A DNA stretch of 64,000 nucleotides from Haematococcus lacustris (GCA_030144725.1 JASKMD010000017.1:8880200-8944199); one strand, 5' to 3'. Positions 45,106 to 55,700 are shown, counted from the stretch's first letter. Notes: generated by a model from the letters alone, not told the origin. Numbers and translations are program-made.

Positions 45106-45953
45106 CAGTCCCTCCCAACTGTCTTGAATAGGGGGGGTATCCCGTACACTGAGTTTATTTCTCGCTCACGTAGCGGACTGGCGATCGAAGCACATCAGGA
45201 TGTAGAGGGCTCACTAAGCTACACGTAATGGGTGTCCCGAGCTTCAATGACTGTGCATATGATGCCCAACCTAGGCGTGAACCTGGCCTACATTATGTGG
45301 GCAGATATCACCATGCACGCCTCCTCCACCCTCGACCTTCTTAATGATGCCGTGATGACCCACACGCAAGTATGTGTGCAATCGCGCTTTGAGTTGCGAT
45401 GGCCGCAATCGCGAGTTTGAAACCAAAGAGCTGAAATGCTTCTTTAACGCACCCACACCACTGCTGATGCTGCGATTAGAACAGCTGCATACTTCTTAAC
45501 ATCTATTAGCTCTCACTCGTCATTGTGTCGCTCGCGCTGTCAAGCGAGAGACGGAGTGGTTGTATGCTCTAGCGGTTCATCAAGACACTATGCGCACCCT
45601 TCACCCTTATTAATAGTAGACTATCTGGCCTGATAGTCAAACTGACCGCGGGACTCTTCATACTCGAGCCTTTTCGGCTCGTTTCGCTGACTACGCCCTT
45701 TATTCGCTGTATCTAGAGCATGTGTGCAGATGCGCAGCCTTCGTTTTGTCGCTAAAGCGGTTTCGGACATCACCACCGAGACATGTGGTTCGGTCCACGG
45801 TGCTAACACCTGCCGCCAAATGCACTCCCTCTCCGCACCATGTGCCCTCCCACCTGGCCCGACTCGCAGCCCATGGCAAGGCAATGCCTCTACACTCCAT
45901 AGCAAAGCCCCCTTGCACCTGGACGGCTCTTGGCCATGTGTTAGGATCTGGGC

Positions 45954-46158
45954 GGGCGTAGGGGGGCCAGCAGCCACGGGCGTAGGGGGGCCAGCAGCCA
46001 AGGGCGTAGGGGGGTCAGCAGCCAAGGGCGTAGGGGGGTCAGCAGCCAAGGGCGTAGGGGGGTCAGCAGCCAAGGGCGTAGGGGGGCCAGCAGCCAAGGG
46101 CGTAGGGGGGCCAGCAGCCAAGGGCGTAGGGGGGCCAGCAGCCAAGGGCGTAGGGGGG
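45954..46158. repeat. 24-bp minisatellite
   Basis: About 8.5 units of GGGCGTAGGGGGGCCAGCAG plus CCAA, with GGTCAG variants, inside the Mutator-like element. Confidence 0.92.
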
Positions 46159-46208
46159 CAGATCTGGCCCCTTCTGCCTCTGTGGCAGCTGTTGCTGTTG
46201 ATGATGCT

Positions 46209-46239
<31 letters not shown>

Positions 46240-46359
46240 TTGCTGCCACTGCTGCATGCCCACGAGCAAGATTGGCCCTGTTGGCCTTGGTGCGTTTGCT
46301 GAGGCGACCCATAGGGTGGCTGCTGAGTAGGGTGGCAAAGCCACAAAGCGACACAAGAT

Positions 46360-46816
46360 GGGCTGGGCTGGGCTGGGCTGGGCTGGGCTGGGCTGGGCTG
46401 GGCTGGGCTGGGCTGGGCTGGGCTGGGCTGGGCGGGGCTGGGCTGGGCTGGGCTGGGCTGGGCTGGGTTGGGTTGGGTTGGGTTGGGTTGGGTTGGGTTG
46501 GGTTGGGTTGGGTTGGGTTGGGTTGGGTTGGGTTGGGTTGGGTTGGGTTGGGTTGGGTTGGGTTGGGTTGGGTTGGGTTGGGTTGGGTTGGGTTGGGTTG
46601 GGCGGGGGGCAGGGCTGGGGGCAGGGCTGGGGGCAGGGGTGGGGGCAGGGCTGGGGGCAGGGCTGGGGGCAGGGCTGGGGGCGGGGCGGGGGGCAGGGCG
46701 GGGGGCAGGGCTGGGGGCAGGGCTGGGGGCAGGGCTGGGGGCAGGGCTGGGGCCAGGGCTGGGGGCAGGGCTGGGGGCAGGGCTGGGGGCAGGGCTGGGG
46801 GCAGGGCTGGGGGTAG
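46360..46816. repeat. (GGGCT)n, (GGGTT)27 and GGGGGCAGGGCT arrays
   Basis: 46360-46464 is GGGCT pentamers (one GGGGC variant), 46465-46599 is 27 GGGTT pentamers, and 46601-46816 is 12-bp GGGGGCAGGGCT units. The switch from one to the next is abrupt. All lie inside the Mutator-like element. Confidence 0.96.
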
Positions 46817-47450
46817 GCTAGGAGGTGGTGGTGATGGTGGTGGTGGTGGTGGCGGCCAGATCCTGCAACAATTGTCAAGCATTGTGTTGTTGAGTACTAG
46901 TATGCACGAGGTCAATTACGTTCTGATAACATATGCTTTCCCTACATTGGCAGCGGCACCAAGGGCGGGTCATTCTGCTCTATGCAATGTGTTCTTCACA
47001 AGCAACATAGCAAGCTTCGTGCACATGTACATGTCAGCCCTTACCTCGCACTGAGAGGTGCGATGCTGATTTTGTACTATCTCAGACCATGCCCTCACAG
47101 ATGTAAGACTATGAGCGCGCCTACATTAAGGAAACAGTGTCGGGTTGGTTGAGCCGGGAGGAATTAGGATTGCCGGCTGTACTTGCCCTTAGAGCGTTAG
47201 GAGTCCACCACGCCATTGCGAAGCACTCCCATAGCTGACTTGCGCTGCGCGATGTGGTGACAGCGACCGGCTGATTGGTGGGCGCACTTTTTTCGTTTAC
47301 GGGGTTCCTGGCATTACGGGCGTATAGCAGACTAAGCGGTCATCGCATGCCGCACGGTGCTACGCCAATCGCACACGTCTCGGCACCGGGACATGCATGA
47401 CAAGGTTGTGTACATGGCTTTCTCAGAGTTGGGAGGGTCTGACTCATGGT

Positions 47451-47829
47451 GACGCCTCAAAAGAAGACGTGTAAACGCGGCAAAGCCACTAAACGGGTCA
47501 CTATCATAGAAATCAAATATTGTGCGGACTCAAGATGGGCAGAACAACTGGACAAGGACCAACACACACAACTGGCACACACCATACGCAAGGAAGGTCA
47601 CACGGTTGAGATCAGACCAATCCTACTAGATGTAGGCGGTGTTACATACGAAACACACACGCGCCAACACCTCCTGGTCCTTGGGGTCACCCAAACCAAC
47701 GCCACAAAGCTACTAAACAAGCTTACGAGACATGCGGTAGAGGCAGCCCACTCCATTGCCAAGAACAGCTACAGGCTACGAGCTACTAAGGGGGGGGGGG
47801 GTAGGGGGTCTGACGCTTCTCGAGCTTGA
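47451..47829 (+). pseudogene. 3' part of the split retrotransposon: nuclease-like C-terminal domain
   Basis: Continues the frame left at 45105: TPQKKTCKRGKATKRVTIIE, IKYCADSRWAEQLDKDQHTQ, EGHTVEIRPILLDVGGVTYE and LVLGVTQTNATKLLNKLTRH. RPD upstream of the transposon together with IIEIKYC here makes a PD...ExK pattern, as in PD-(D/E)XK nucleases. C-terminal domains of this type occur in algal and protist retroelements. A run of 12 G follows at 47790-47801, just before the frame ends. Confidence 0.6.
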
Positions 47830-49181
47830 TGGTGGGAGCAGGCCACGCCCCAGGCGGTAGCTCCTCCCTCTATGCACGCCGGTGTATACTGGCGTAGTCT
47901 TCTTCTTCTTCTCCAGCCCCCTCATTGGGCGTTGTACATGTCACTCACCTGCCACCTGCCTTCCACCTGCTACCCCTTGCCTGGATCAAGCCGGACGTGG
48001 GCGGCATTCCGGTGTGGGGCCACGCGCTGCTGGCGACGGACGACACCTTCCCACGGCAGGCTGGAGCCCAGGCAGGTGTTTGTGTGGGCCACCACTGGCT
48101 TTCAAGAGCTGTCTGCCATTTCATCCCTCGTCAACTCGGCCAGCGGGCAGGGAGAGCAGGATGAAGTCCAGGGTGTAGCAGCGGGCGTTGGGGGGGAGGG
48201 GCAGGTGGCATCAAGCACGGCAGCGGCAATACACAAGACACCCGCTTGTTGTCCTAATGTGGGCTCATCATTCCTTCCTATACCAGTATTCTCACCCAGG
48301 CAGCCCTTGGTGAGCCCTGGCTGGCCTCAAGCCTCCCCGCCCGGTGACTCACAATGTTGGACTCAGTCGCTGCTAACCCTGCAACATGACGCCACGGAGA
48401 GTGACTGTCACTGCTCAATCCTGGTGACCTGTGCCAGTAGGCAGCCTGACCCTGGTGAACCCCGCCCGGCCCTTATGACCCCGGCAGGTCCTTGACGTAA
48501 GCTTGCCGACCCTGGCCTGACCCAGATCCAACTCTTGTGGCTTCAGCAGTCATAAGCTGGGACTATGTAACAATGTAATTACAAGCCAATTGTTATGTAT
48601 TTGCATGTAAATGACATGTAGTTACACACGTCAATACATGAGTGCTTGGCGTAAGTAAGTAACTTTGTAACTCAGTAATTCTGCATCGTTGTATACATCA
48701 TGCACCAGGGCACGAATAAAGCATTGATAAACGCATCCCCCTCCTCTGGTGAAGGAATGGTTTAGTGATCAACGCTGGCACTCGCCATACGGATGTGCAC
48801 CATATCCTGATGACACACCGGAAGCTGCAGCTGGTCAGCAAAGGCAGCAGTTCCAGATGGCATACGGTAGGTAGCACTTGTGTCAACAGGCACGTTGCAA
48901 TGCACCCGTCCCTGCACTTTACATTGCACCAGGAAGCGCAACTTGCCATGCGGTGATGTGCCAGCCGCGCAGGCATGGCCGAAGAGCCAAACCAAGGAAT
49001 CAGGGGGTGCAGCGATGTAGGGCAGCGGGCAGCAGGGCAGCATCCTAAGCATGCCATGGTGGGGAAGGCATGTCGAGAGTGCCAGCAGCTGTACTGCTAT
49101 AGAGCCCCTCCAACAGCACTTCAAGGCGGTGTGCCTTGTGTGCAATATGCACATTAGACAAATCCACGGCGAAGAAAAGTG

Positions 49182-49264
49182 TGACCCCGTCAGGAGTCGA
49201 ACCTGAAACCCTCAGATATACCCATATGCTGGAGTCTGATGCGCTACCATTGCGCCACGAAGCC
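49182..49264 (-). tRNA. tRNA-Trp (CCA) with 11-nt intron, second copy
   Basis: Same 83-nt gene as at 32435-32517 in opposite orientation. All mature positions are identical. The only change is inside the 11-nt intron, CATATGGGTAT here against CATATGGATAT. An AAAA run on the plus strand at 49175-49178 provides the Pol III T-run. Confidence 0.93.
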
Positions 49265-49689
49265 ATTGCGGTGCTTGGTGTTTGGCGTGGCGCCCGTAGC
49301 ATACCTGTACAACGTGTGACGGGTACGTCGACAAGTACAGCTGACGTGGTGCAAGAGCTGCGGCAAGCTCGCAGTCACCGGCAGGCAAGGCCCATCCGCA
49401 TGGGGTTGAAGTCCTGCAACCTTGCTGCGTGCGCCTTCTACCTTCACCGGGCTGCGCTGCGCCGCTGCTGACTGCAAAGGTGGCTGATCAGACGGCTGCC
49501 CAGTTTTGGAGCCACCCCCGCCCTGTGGTACTCTGATGTGGTGGAAACCACGCCTACCCCTCCCTCTCTGGGACCACCACCAGCCTCAGCTCCTGCACCT
49601 TAGCTGGGTCTGGTTCTGTTCATTGATTGGCCGGCCCTAAGGAGCACCCACTTGCCGGTGGGGAGGTCAACAACCAGGAGCACTGGGAG

Positions 49690-49980
49690 CTTTGTCAATT
49701 GAGATAGCCAACTGAGATAGACGGCGTCAGCATCCGCGTAGCCCTTGACCACAGCACAACCAAGGTGCCCTGGGTGCATGCAGCCGAGCAGCCCAGGCCA
49801 TGCAGTGGGATGTGTGCTGACCAAGGAACAGCTGAAGCACAACCCCACCGCCCCGAGCCTGCCCAAGCTACCCAGCCTGACGGGGGCTGACAAGGTAGGT
49901 CGCTGGACAGGGATACCAATGCAGCGCTATGTCTGCAGCGGGCTGGGGAGAGCAGGCGTCGGCCCCTGGAGCTGTAAATC
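49690..49980 (+). pseudogene. Internally deleted Fanzor fragment F11 (in arm 2)
   Basis: Plus-strand twin of F10: DGVSIRVALDHSTTKV near 49722, then LDRDTNAALCLQRAGES and RRPLEL with TAA near 49975. No other parts of the gene remain. Confidence 0.55.
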
Positions 49981-50303
49981 AGTGCATGAGGCAGCAGCTG
50001 CGTGACCAAGACCAAGATCAAGCTTTGGGGCATTACTGCCATGGATGCTGCCACCGCATGGACTGCTGCGCTGTGCTGCAGCCATCAGGTCAAAAGGTGT
50101 GGCCTGTTTGATCCGCATGGGCAATGTCAATGCCCCATGCTGCTTGGCGGGGAAACCTGGTGACCTGGCAACCTGGTGGACCCAGCAAGACTGTCAGGCT
50201 CCGGGGCCTTAGGGTCAGGCACTTGCTCTGGGTCACGATCCCACTCACGAGTGAAGCTACATGACAGCATGTCTGCGGCTTCCGCAGAGCGTGCTGCAGA
50301 CCA

Positions 50304-50604
50304 ATCTAATACTGTGCCATTTAGTGGATGCACAACAGGCTCAGCGGCCTGCTCTTTAGAAGCTGCTGGCTGCATGCCCCAACTTTAAGGCAGCTCATGA
50401 CCACATCGCTTAACACCGGCTTTGGTAGCATAAGCACGGTTCTCTGCACCTCCCTCGACACCTCTTGCAGACAGGGAAGGCGTGGCCAACAGCTGATGTT
50501 GACCGCGACAGCTCTTTGTTTGTGGTAGGTGGTTCTCCCTGGTCATTGCAACAGAGGTTTTCATTGCAAGGGACCCCACTCAGCCCCACGCTGCTCCCCA
50601 TGAG
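50304..50604. other. Spacer between arm 2 and Fanzor copy F12
   Basis: No independent gene seen. The plus frame at 50465-50604 (GKAWPTADVDRDSSLFVVGG, then SPWSLQQRFSLQG) runs in frame into F12, but does not resemble the corresponding part of the other copies. Confidence 0.35.
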
Positions 50605-51196
50605 CATTGTGGATGAGCAACGCACCAGCCGGGTCAGCTCAGCAGTGAATGGCCAGCAGCCCTGTGAGAGGCAGCTGAACAAGCGCAGAACCACCAGGCC
50701 TGTGGACTGGAAGCCCCCAGCAGGGCAGGTGGAACAGCGCATGGTGCGCCCAGCCTGGAGCCAGCGGCGTGACCAGCCAGTGAGGTGCATGATGTGGTGC
50801 CCGGCAGTGGCCCCCCGCAAGCCCCCACAGGCCCCACGCAGCAGCCAGGAGGCCACACAGGCAGCAGCCTCAGAGCCTGGGCCCAGCACTCCTCTGCCAG
50901 CCAAGCGCAGCAAGCGCACCAAGGCTGAGCCGGCAGCTGAGCCCACAAAGGGCAAGGACAAGGCTGCCAAGGCAAAGCCAGCACCACAGCCAGGCAGGTG
51001 GCTGGACAGGGACTGCAATGCAGCGCTGAACATGCAGCGCATTGGGGAGAGCAAGTGGCGCCCACTGGAGCTGTGCTACTGGCCAGAGCAGGGGAAGCTG
51101 CCCGCCAAGGGCAAGGAGTACTCAGGCCTGGGCTACAAGCGGCTGCGAGACAAGCCACCCAAGGCCCAGCAGCAGCAGCCTGCTGAGGCACAGTAG
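50605..51196 (+). pseudogene. Fanzor/TnpB-like C-terminal half F12 (subfamily A), frame intact
   Basis: One open frame: SIVDEQRTSRVSSAVNGQQP, CERQLNKRRTTRP, GQVEQRMVRPAWSQRRDQPV, MMWCPAVAPRKP, a Lys/Pro-rich linker with PAKRSKRTKAEP that looks like a nuclear localisation signal, then GRWLDRDCNAALNMQRIGES, KLPAKGKEYSGLGYKRLRDK and a stop TAG at 51194. This is the best-preserved C-terminal half in the window. The Glu in VDE and the Asp in DRDCNAA are kept. Residues N-terminal to VDE are not family-like, and RuvC-I is missing, so this copy is truncated although undisrupted. Confidence 0.65.
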
Positions 51197-51451
51197 TGTG
51201 TGCCCCCCCTTTGAGCTGTCATCAGCTTTCAATTAGTGCATGTTTTGTCATGCCAACTCTACGCATAGCCCTGTCACAGGGGTCAGGCAATCCTGTAGGT
51301 GGTAGGCGACCATGACCATGTGTATGCCATGAATAGGCCATGAGCATGCCATGTGATGGAAACACCACACAGACAAAACACTGTTTTGTAGTGGTCCACA
51401 ATTAGTGTGTTAGACTGCAATGAAGGCTCAAGGTTGAGGGCCAAGGTGCTG
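51197..51451 (+). other. Conserved non-coding tail (candidate right end / omega-RNA region) of F12
   Basis: 255 bp after the stop, ending GGTTGAGGGCCAAGGTGCTG. It is the same sequence in the same position after F7 and F8, and more weakly after F9. Beyond 51451 the copies have nothing in common. It contains CCATGTGTATGCCATG and CATGAGCATGCCATGTG, which could pair locally. Confidence 0.55.
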
Positions 51452-52727
51452 CTCCCCATGCATGATGCATGAGAATGGCATAGCTGGCTGCCTTTCTGGT
51501 AAGGATGGTGGGGTCACACATGTTCACGGCCAGCCACTGACACATGCCGTCGAGCGGAGACCTCAGCGGAGACAGCTTACAGCGGAGACAGCTCGGGGTT
51601 TATCAGCGCTACAAGCTAGCCATGCTCTGTGTCAAACGCCTGCACCTCATCACTCACAGCACTACCAGGGCGAGTCGACTCTACTGCACTGCAAGACCCC
51701 AGCAGCCTGCCTGCCTGCATGACGGTCAGGAAGTGAAGGCCCCGCTACCCTCCTTCCTGAAGCCCCCTGGTGCCCTGCGCCCTCCCTCTCCGCCACAAAC
51801 ACCAGGTGCACACTGTCCAGGCCGGGCAAGGTCTCAGCAGCTTCAATAACAGTACTGTCCCCTTAAACCCTGGACCCCCACCGCACGCCCACGCGAGCCA
51901 TCATACCCACGCAACCAGCCCAGCCCGCGTGTGACGTTACCAGCTCATACCAAGCACAGCACCAGGACTGCAGTGCACAGTGTGACTGCATTGCAAGCCT
52001 TGGGCTACAGCTGTGGGCACACAAGAAGCACATCTACCAGAGTCCTCTGGTGCAATGACACACCACCACCATGGCGCAGGCAACAAACTTCATACCAATT
52101 GGCATGCTGCTTGACGATAGGGCCACCTCAGAGCATGCAGCCTGTTGTGCATGGTGCTGCATGTTTGCTGCCAATGCAGCCAGAGAGCATGGTGTCTACA
52201 ACTGTTCCATGTGCCATTGGATGTGGGCCATTGGCTTGCCCTGCATGTTATTTCGTAGGCGGAGTACGCCTTCCTAACTCATCTTATCACCCTGTCCAAT
52301 GCACCACATACATGTTGAGCAACTGACGATGTTTGCTGCAATGGTTCATCACAAAAGCAGGAAAGTTGGTGTTGCTCAAGTTGTGTCAGCTGCCCCTTAC
52401 ACTGGTTGGGGTCTATGTGTCGTTTGTGAAGAGACTTGAGGCTGCTGCTGGTATCGCTGAAGGCGTACTGAAGGCGGCAACGCCCGCGGACTGCAGCCTT
52501 GGTCATGCCAATTACAAAGGCTGGCCAGCAGGTTGCCACACAGGCTCAACCACCTCCCATAGACAATGAGATTGTTCCATGCATGTGGGAAAGGGTTATG
52601 GGTGAATGGGTTCGTGCATGGGTGTCCATGCACAGGTAACAATGCATGGATAGGGTGTGAGCTAGCTCGCCATTTACCTACCTGTGGTTTATGGGTGCAT
52701 GATTGTGAGGACGGCCCTTGCGCCTCA
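51452..52727. other. Region without a firmly supported gene; upstream of the TFIIIC gene
   Basis: A plus-strand frame at 52071-52277 is Cys-rich (HAACCAWCCMFAANAAREHG, CSMCHWMWAIGLPCMLFRRR), loosely recalling a PLAC8-type Cys-rich domain, but too little is present to claim it. The 5' UTR and promoter of the TFIIIC gene must lie in the right part. No other feature seen. Confidence 0.3.
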
Positions 52728-55700
52728 ATGGACGACCTGGTGGAGAGCGCGTTGCAAGAAATAGCGCTGGAGGGGCGGGATGGTGGGCCCCATGTTTACG
52801 GCGATATAGCTGTTCTTCGTCGAATGCTGTCGCCCAGCACCTGTCGCAGGGTGCAGCGCCGGTCGCATTTGGTCGCTTCTGAACAGCCGGCTTCCTATCA
52901 GCAACATACAGCAGCTCAGCGACGGCGTAAAGCAGCTCGTTTGGGTGGGACTTCTGCATCGATGGCCAGCGGACATCCTGCTCTACACCCCCGCTACTCA
53001 GCCTGGGCCCTCCAGGTATGAGTGCCCCGGTGCTCGTGCCGCTGCTGCGCACCCTTGCTTGACTTTCTGCTTGTGAGTTGCAGTGTCGTCCCCCCTGGCA
53101 AGAAGGGAGGCAAGCCGAGGAAGAAGCCTGAGCCGGTGGAAACTGTGAAGGTGTGCCCAGCTGCCCAGCGTGTCGCACAGCATCTTCTGCGTCAGGGAGC
53201 ACCATGCACAGAGCCTGCTTGCCCTGCTATGCCACTTGACACAGGACTACAAGGACCCCTGCGCAGCGCCCACATACCAGCAAGCTGAGGCCCAGCAACT
53301 CTTCATCACGGTGAGGGGATTTGGATAAGGAGCAGGCAGGATTGTATTAGGCAGTGGCTCGCCAGGCTGTAGCCAGCAGCTTGTCTGCCTCATCCTGTCT
53401 TGACCTGGTGTGTGATGAGGTGGAGGAACTAGCAAGGCAGGGTGTTGGTGGTGTATGCATGCACATGCATGAAGCTGTGCTCACCAGACTCACAGGTGTG
53501 GTTCACTGATTAGACAGCAGCGGCAGCACCGGTATCAACAACAGCAGCAACAACAGTGGCAGCAGCAGCATCGATAGCAGTAGCAGCAGCGGTGGTGGCC
53601 CAAAGGACGACAGTGACAGCGGCACCAGTAACAGCTGCATAGCGCCAAGCCAACTGAGCAGCAGCACAGCCGCCTTGCAGCAATTTGCGTCACCGATGCC
53701 TCACTGCACTCCAGCTCATTGACAGAAGGGTGATCGCCTCGTGTGAGTACCACACAAGGCAAGGAGCTGTCTATACCTACACCAGTGCTGCCACCCCTTG
53801 GCCACTGCCCCAAGGCAATGCGCTGGCTGCTCTGTGAGCTCGCCACAAGCAGTGCTCCTGTGTCAGGTGCAGCCGGGACCTCCGGTGCCTCTGCATGCCA
53901 GCAGCAAATGCACGACGGTTGCATTGCATGCAGCACTGGCGCTTACCCCACTCTTGCTTGTCAATCAACCAACCAGCTGAGCAACAATGGAGAGCTTGCT
54001 GCGCTGGCACAGCCTTGCTGCTCACACCCCTTCTCGTCTCAGTAGGCTTGTGGTGGATGGAAAACCCCACTCCCCACACCATGCCACCCACCATGTGTGA
54101 CCTGGGTGTGATCAGGGCGGTGTGTGACACCATGCGCTGCAGACGAGTGATGCAGTACGGCGCGATGTCTTTGGGCTGTACGATGCACAGTACAGTCGCT
54201 TTCAAACCAGTGATGTGCAGGTGTGCTGCGCCCAATGCCCCCCACACAGGACCCAGTCAGCCCGCCGCGGTGTGCCAGGGCCAGGGCGGAGGTGTCCTCA
54301 TGTACGCCTGTGCTAGCCCGATCTCTATACAGACAACTTGCTGGTTGCTGGCATTGCGTTGATGAAAGACTGCTGGCCAGTGCATAGGCAACAGCTATAG
54401 CAGCAGCAACAGAAGCAGTCAAGGGGCGGCCCAGCAGCCAGGTGGCTGACACAGCAGCATCAGCTCCTTCCTCTTGCTTTGTCCTCTGGACCCACCTTCT
54501 GCCTCAGCCTCAGCATCAAAGCATAGCTGGCATGACCATGTGCTTCCATGCATGCATGTTTGCATGCGGCAGATACGAGCTCTGGAGGCTGTGGGTCGCG
54601 CGCGGTCCGTAGGCGTGCTGCAGGCCCAGCTGGCCTCTCAGATGGACATCACAAACTCGAACTTCTTCTATGTTGTCAAGGTAGAGGGCGGGTAGCGCCG
54701 AGGCCAGGTCCCTACAACCCCCATGGCCATGGGACATACATGGTGGCTGAGCTGAAAGCTCCATGTGCACCGGTCATCTCTCAGTGCCAACTGTGGAGCT
54801 TGAAGAACTACCCGATTCCACATGATGATGATGTGCATGTTTCGCTGTGTATTCGTTAGTTGTGTGATGTTCATCATCAGCATCAGCAGCAACAGCACAT
54901 GGCATTTCTCAACTTGCAGTTTAACTCGATACCGCCAGCGTTGCTGCAGCACATGCAGAACTATTTGTGATGGTGGTGATGGTGGTGTTCATGAGGGCGA
55001 TGATGGTGGTGATGATTAATGTGGTGATGATGGTGGTGGTGGTGATGTTGCCCGGCAGCAAATGGAGGCGCGGGGCCTGGTAGTGCGCACCCCGGTCATG
55101 GTGAACTACAGCCGGGGCCAGTCCCACATGGTGACCACCAACGTGTTGCACCTCAAGCAGTACGCCCCGCCCGTGAGACTGGGACCCTACCAGGTGTTCA
55201 AGGTCAGTGACAGGGAGCCGCAGACCCACAGCAAGAGCAGCCCCGGCCCCTCGATAAGTGCAGCCCCGACCTCTGCTGGGCAGCCTCCCCTGCCCATCCG
55301 TGCCCCATCACCACCACCCTTCAGATTCACACTCCATGTCCCACTCTGATTGTAAGGATGGTCTGTTAGTCAGAGGCTGAGCTGAGCAGCCTCAAAATGC
55401 TTGCAGCCACAGTCGTGTGGGTTGAGCCACACCCAAGGATGCTGCGGAGGGGGCAGCAAGCACCAAGGCAACTCAACAGCAGTGCTGCTGGCTCTGGAGT
55501 TGTTGCCTTTGCTAGAAGTGCTGCAGGCACGCAGACTGGGTCTCTGGCTCTTGCCACACCGCCATGGCATGCAAGGCTCATGTGTGACCTGCCACTGTAC
55601 TGCCCGCAGGTCCCCCCCACCCTCACCCTGACACACACAGCAACCTGCCCCATCCCATGCAAGCATGGCACACCGTGCTGGTGCCCTGGTGATGTTTGCA

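Larger units (their letters stand above)
45097..47450. mobile_element. Mutator-like non-autonomous DNA transposon with 9-bp target-site duplication
   Basis: Element 45106-47441, flanked by 9-bp direct repeats ACTCATGGT (45097-45105 and 47442-47450). The terminal inverted repeats are 15 bp with one mismatch: left CAGTCCCTCCCAACT, right CAGACCCTCCCAACT. Removing the element and one repeat joins the retrotransposon frame exactly (RPDILMV to TPQKKTCKRG). A 9-bp duplication points to the Mutator superfamily, but no transposase is encoded. The 2.3-kb interior is mostly tandem repeats, plus unique sequence at both ends in which no gene is seen. Confidence 0.82.
47861..50303. repeat. Arm 2 of the large inverted repeat (2,443 bp)
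   Basis: Reverse complement of 31397-33838, with one extra C near 49661 and one substitution in the tRNA intron. It carries a second tRNA-Trp gene (minus strand) and a second copy of the deleted Fanzor fragment. The outer boundary is at GCAGACCA (50303). Confidence 0.93.

Noticed and set aside
45724..46302. 192-codon plus-strand frame inside the Mutator-like element
   Set aside because: Its second half is the 24-bp minisatellite and the first half resembles no transposase.
52071..52277. PLAC8-like Cys-rich gene
   Set aside because: Only a short Cys-rich frame, with no consistent splicing or full motif.
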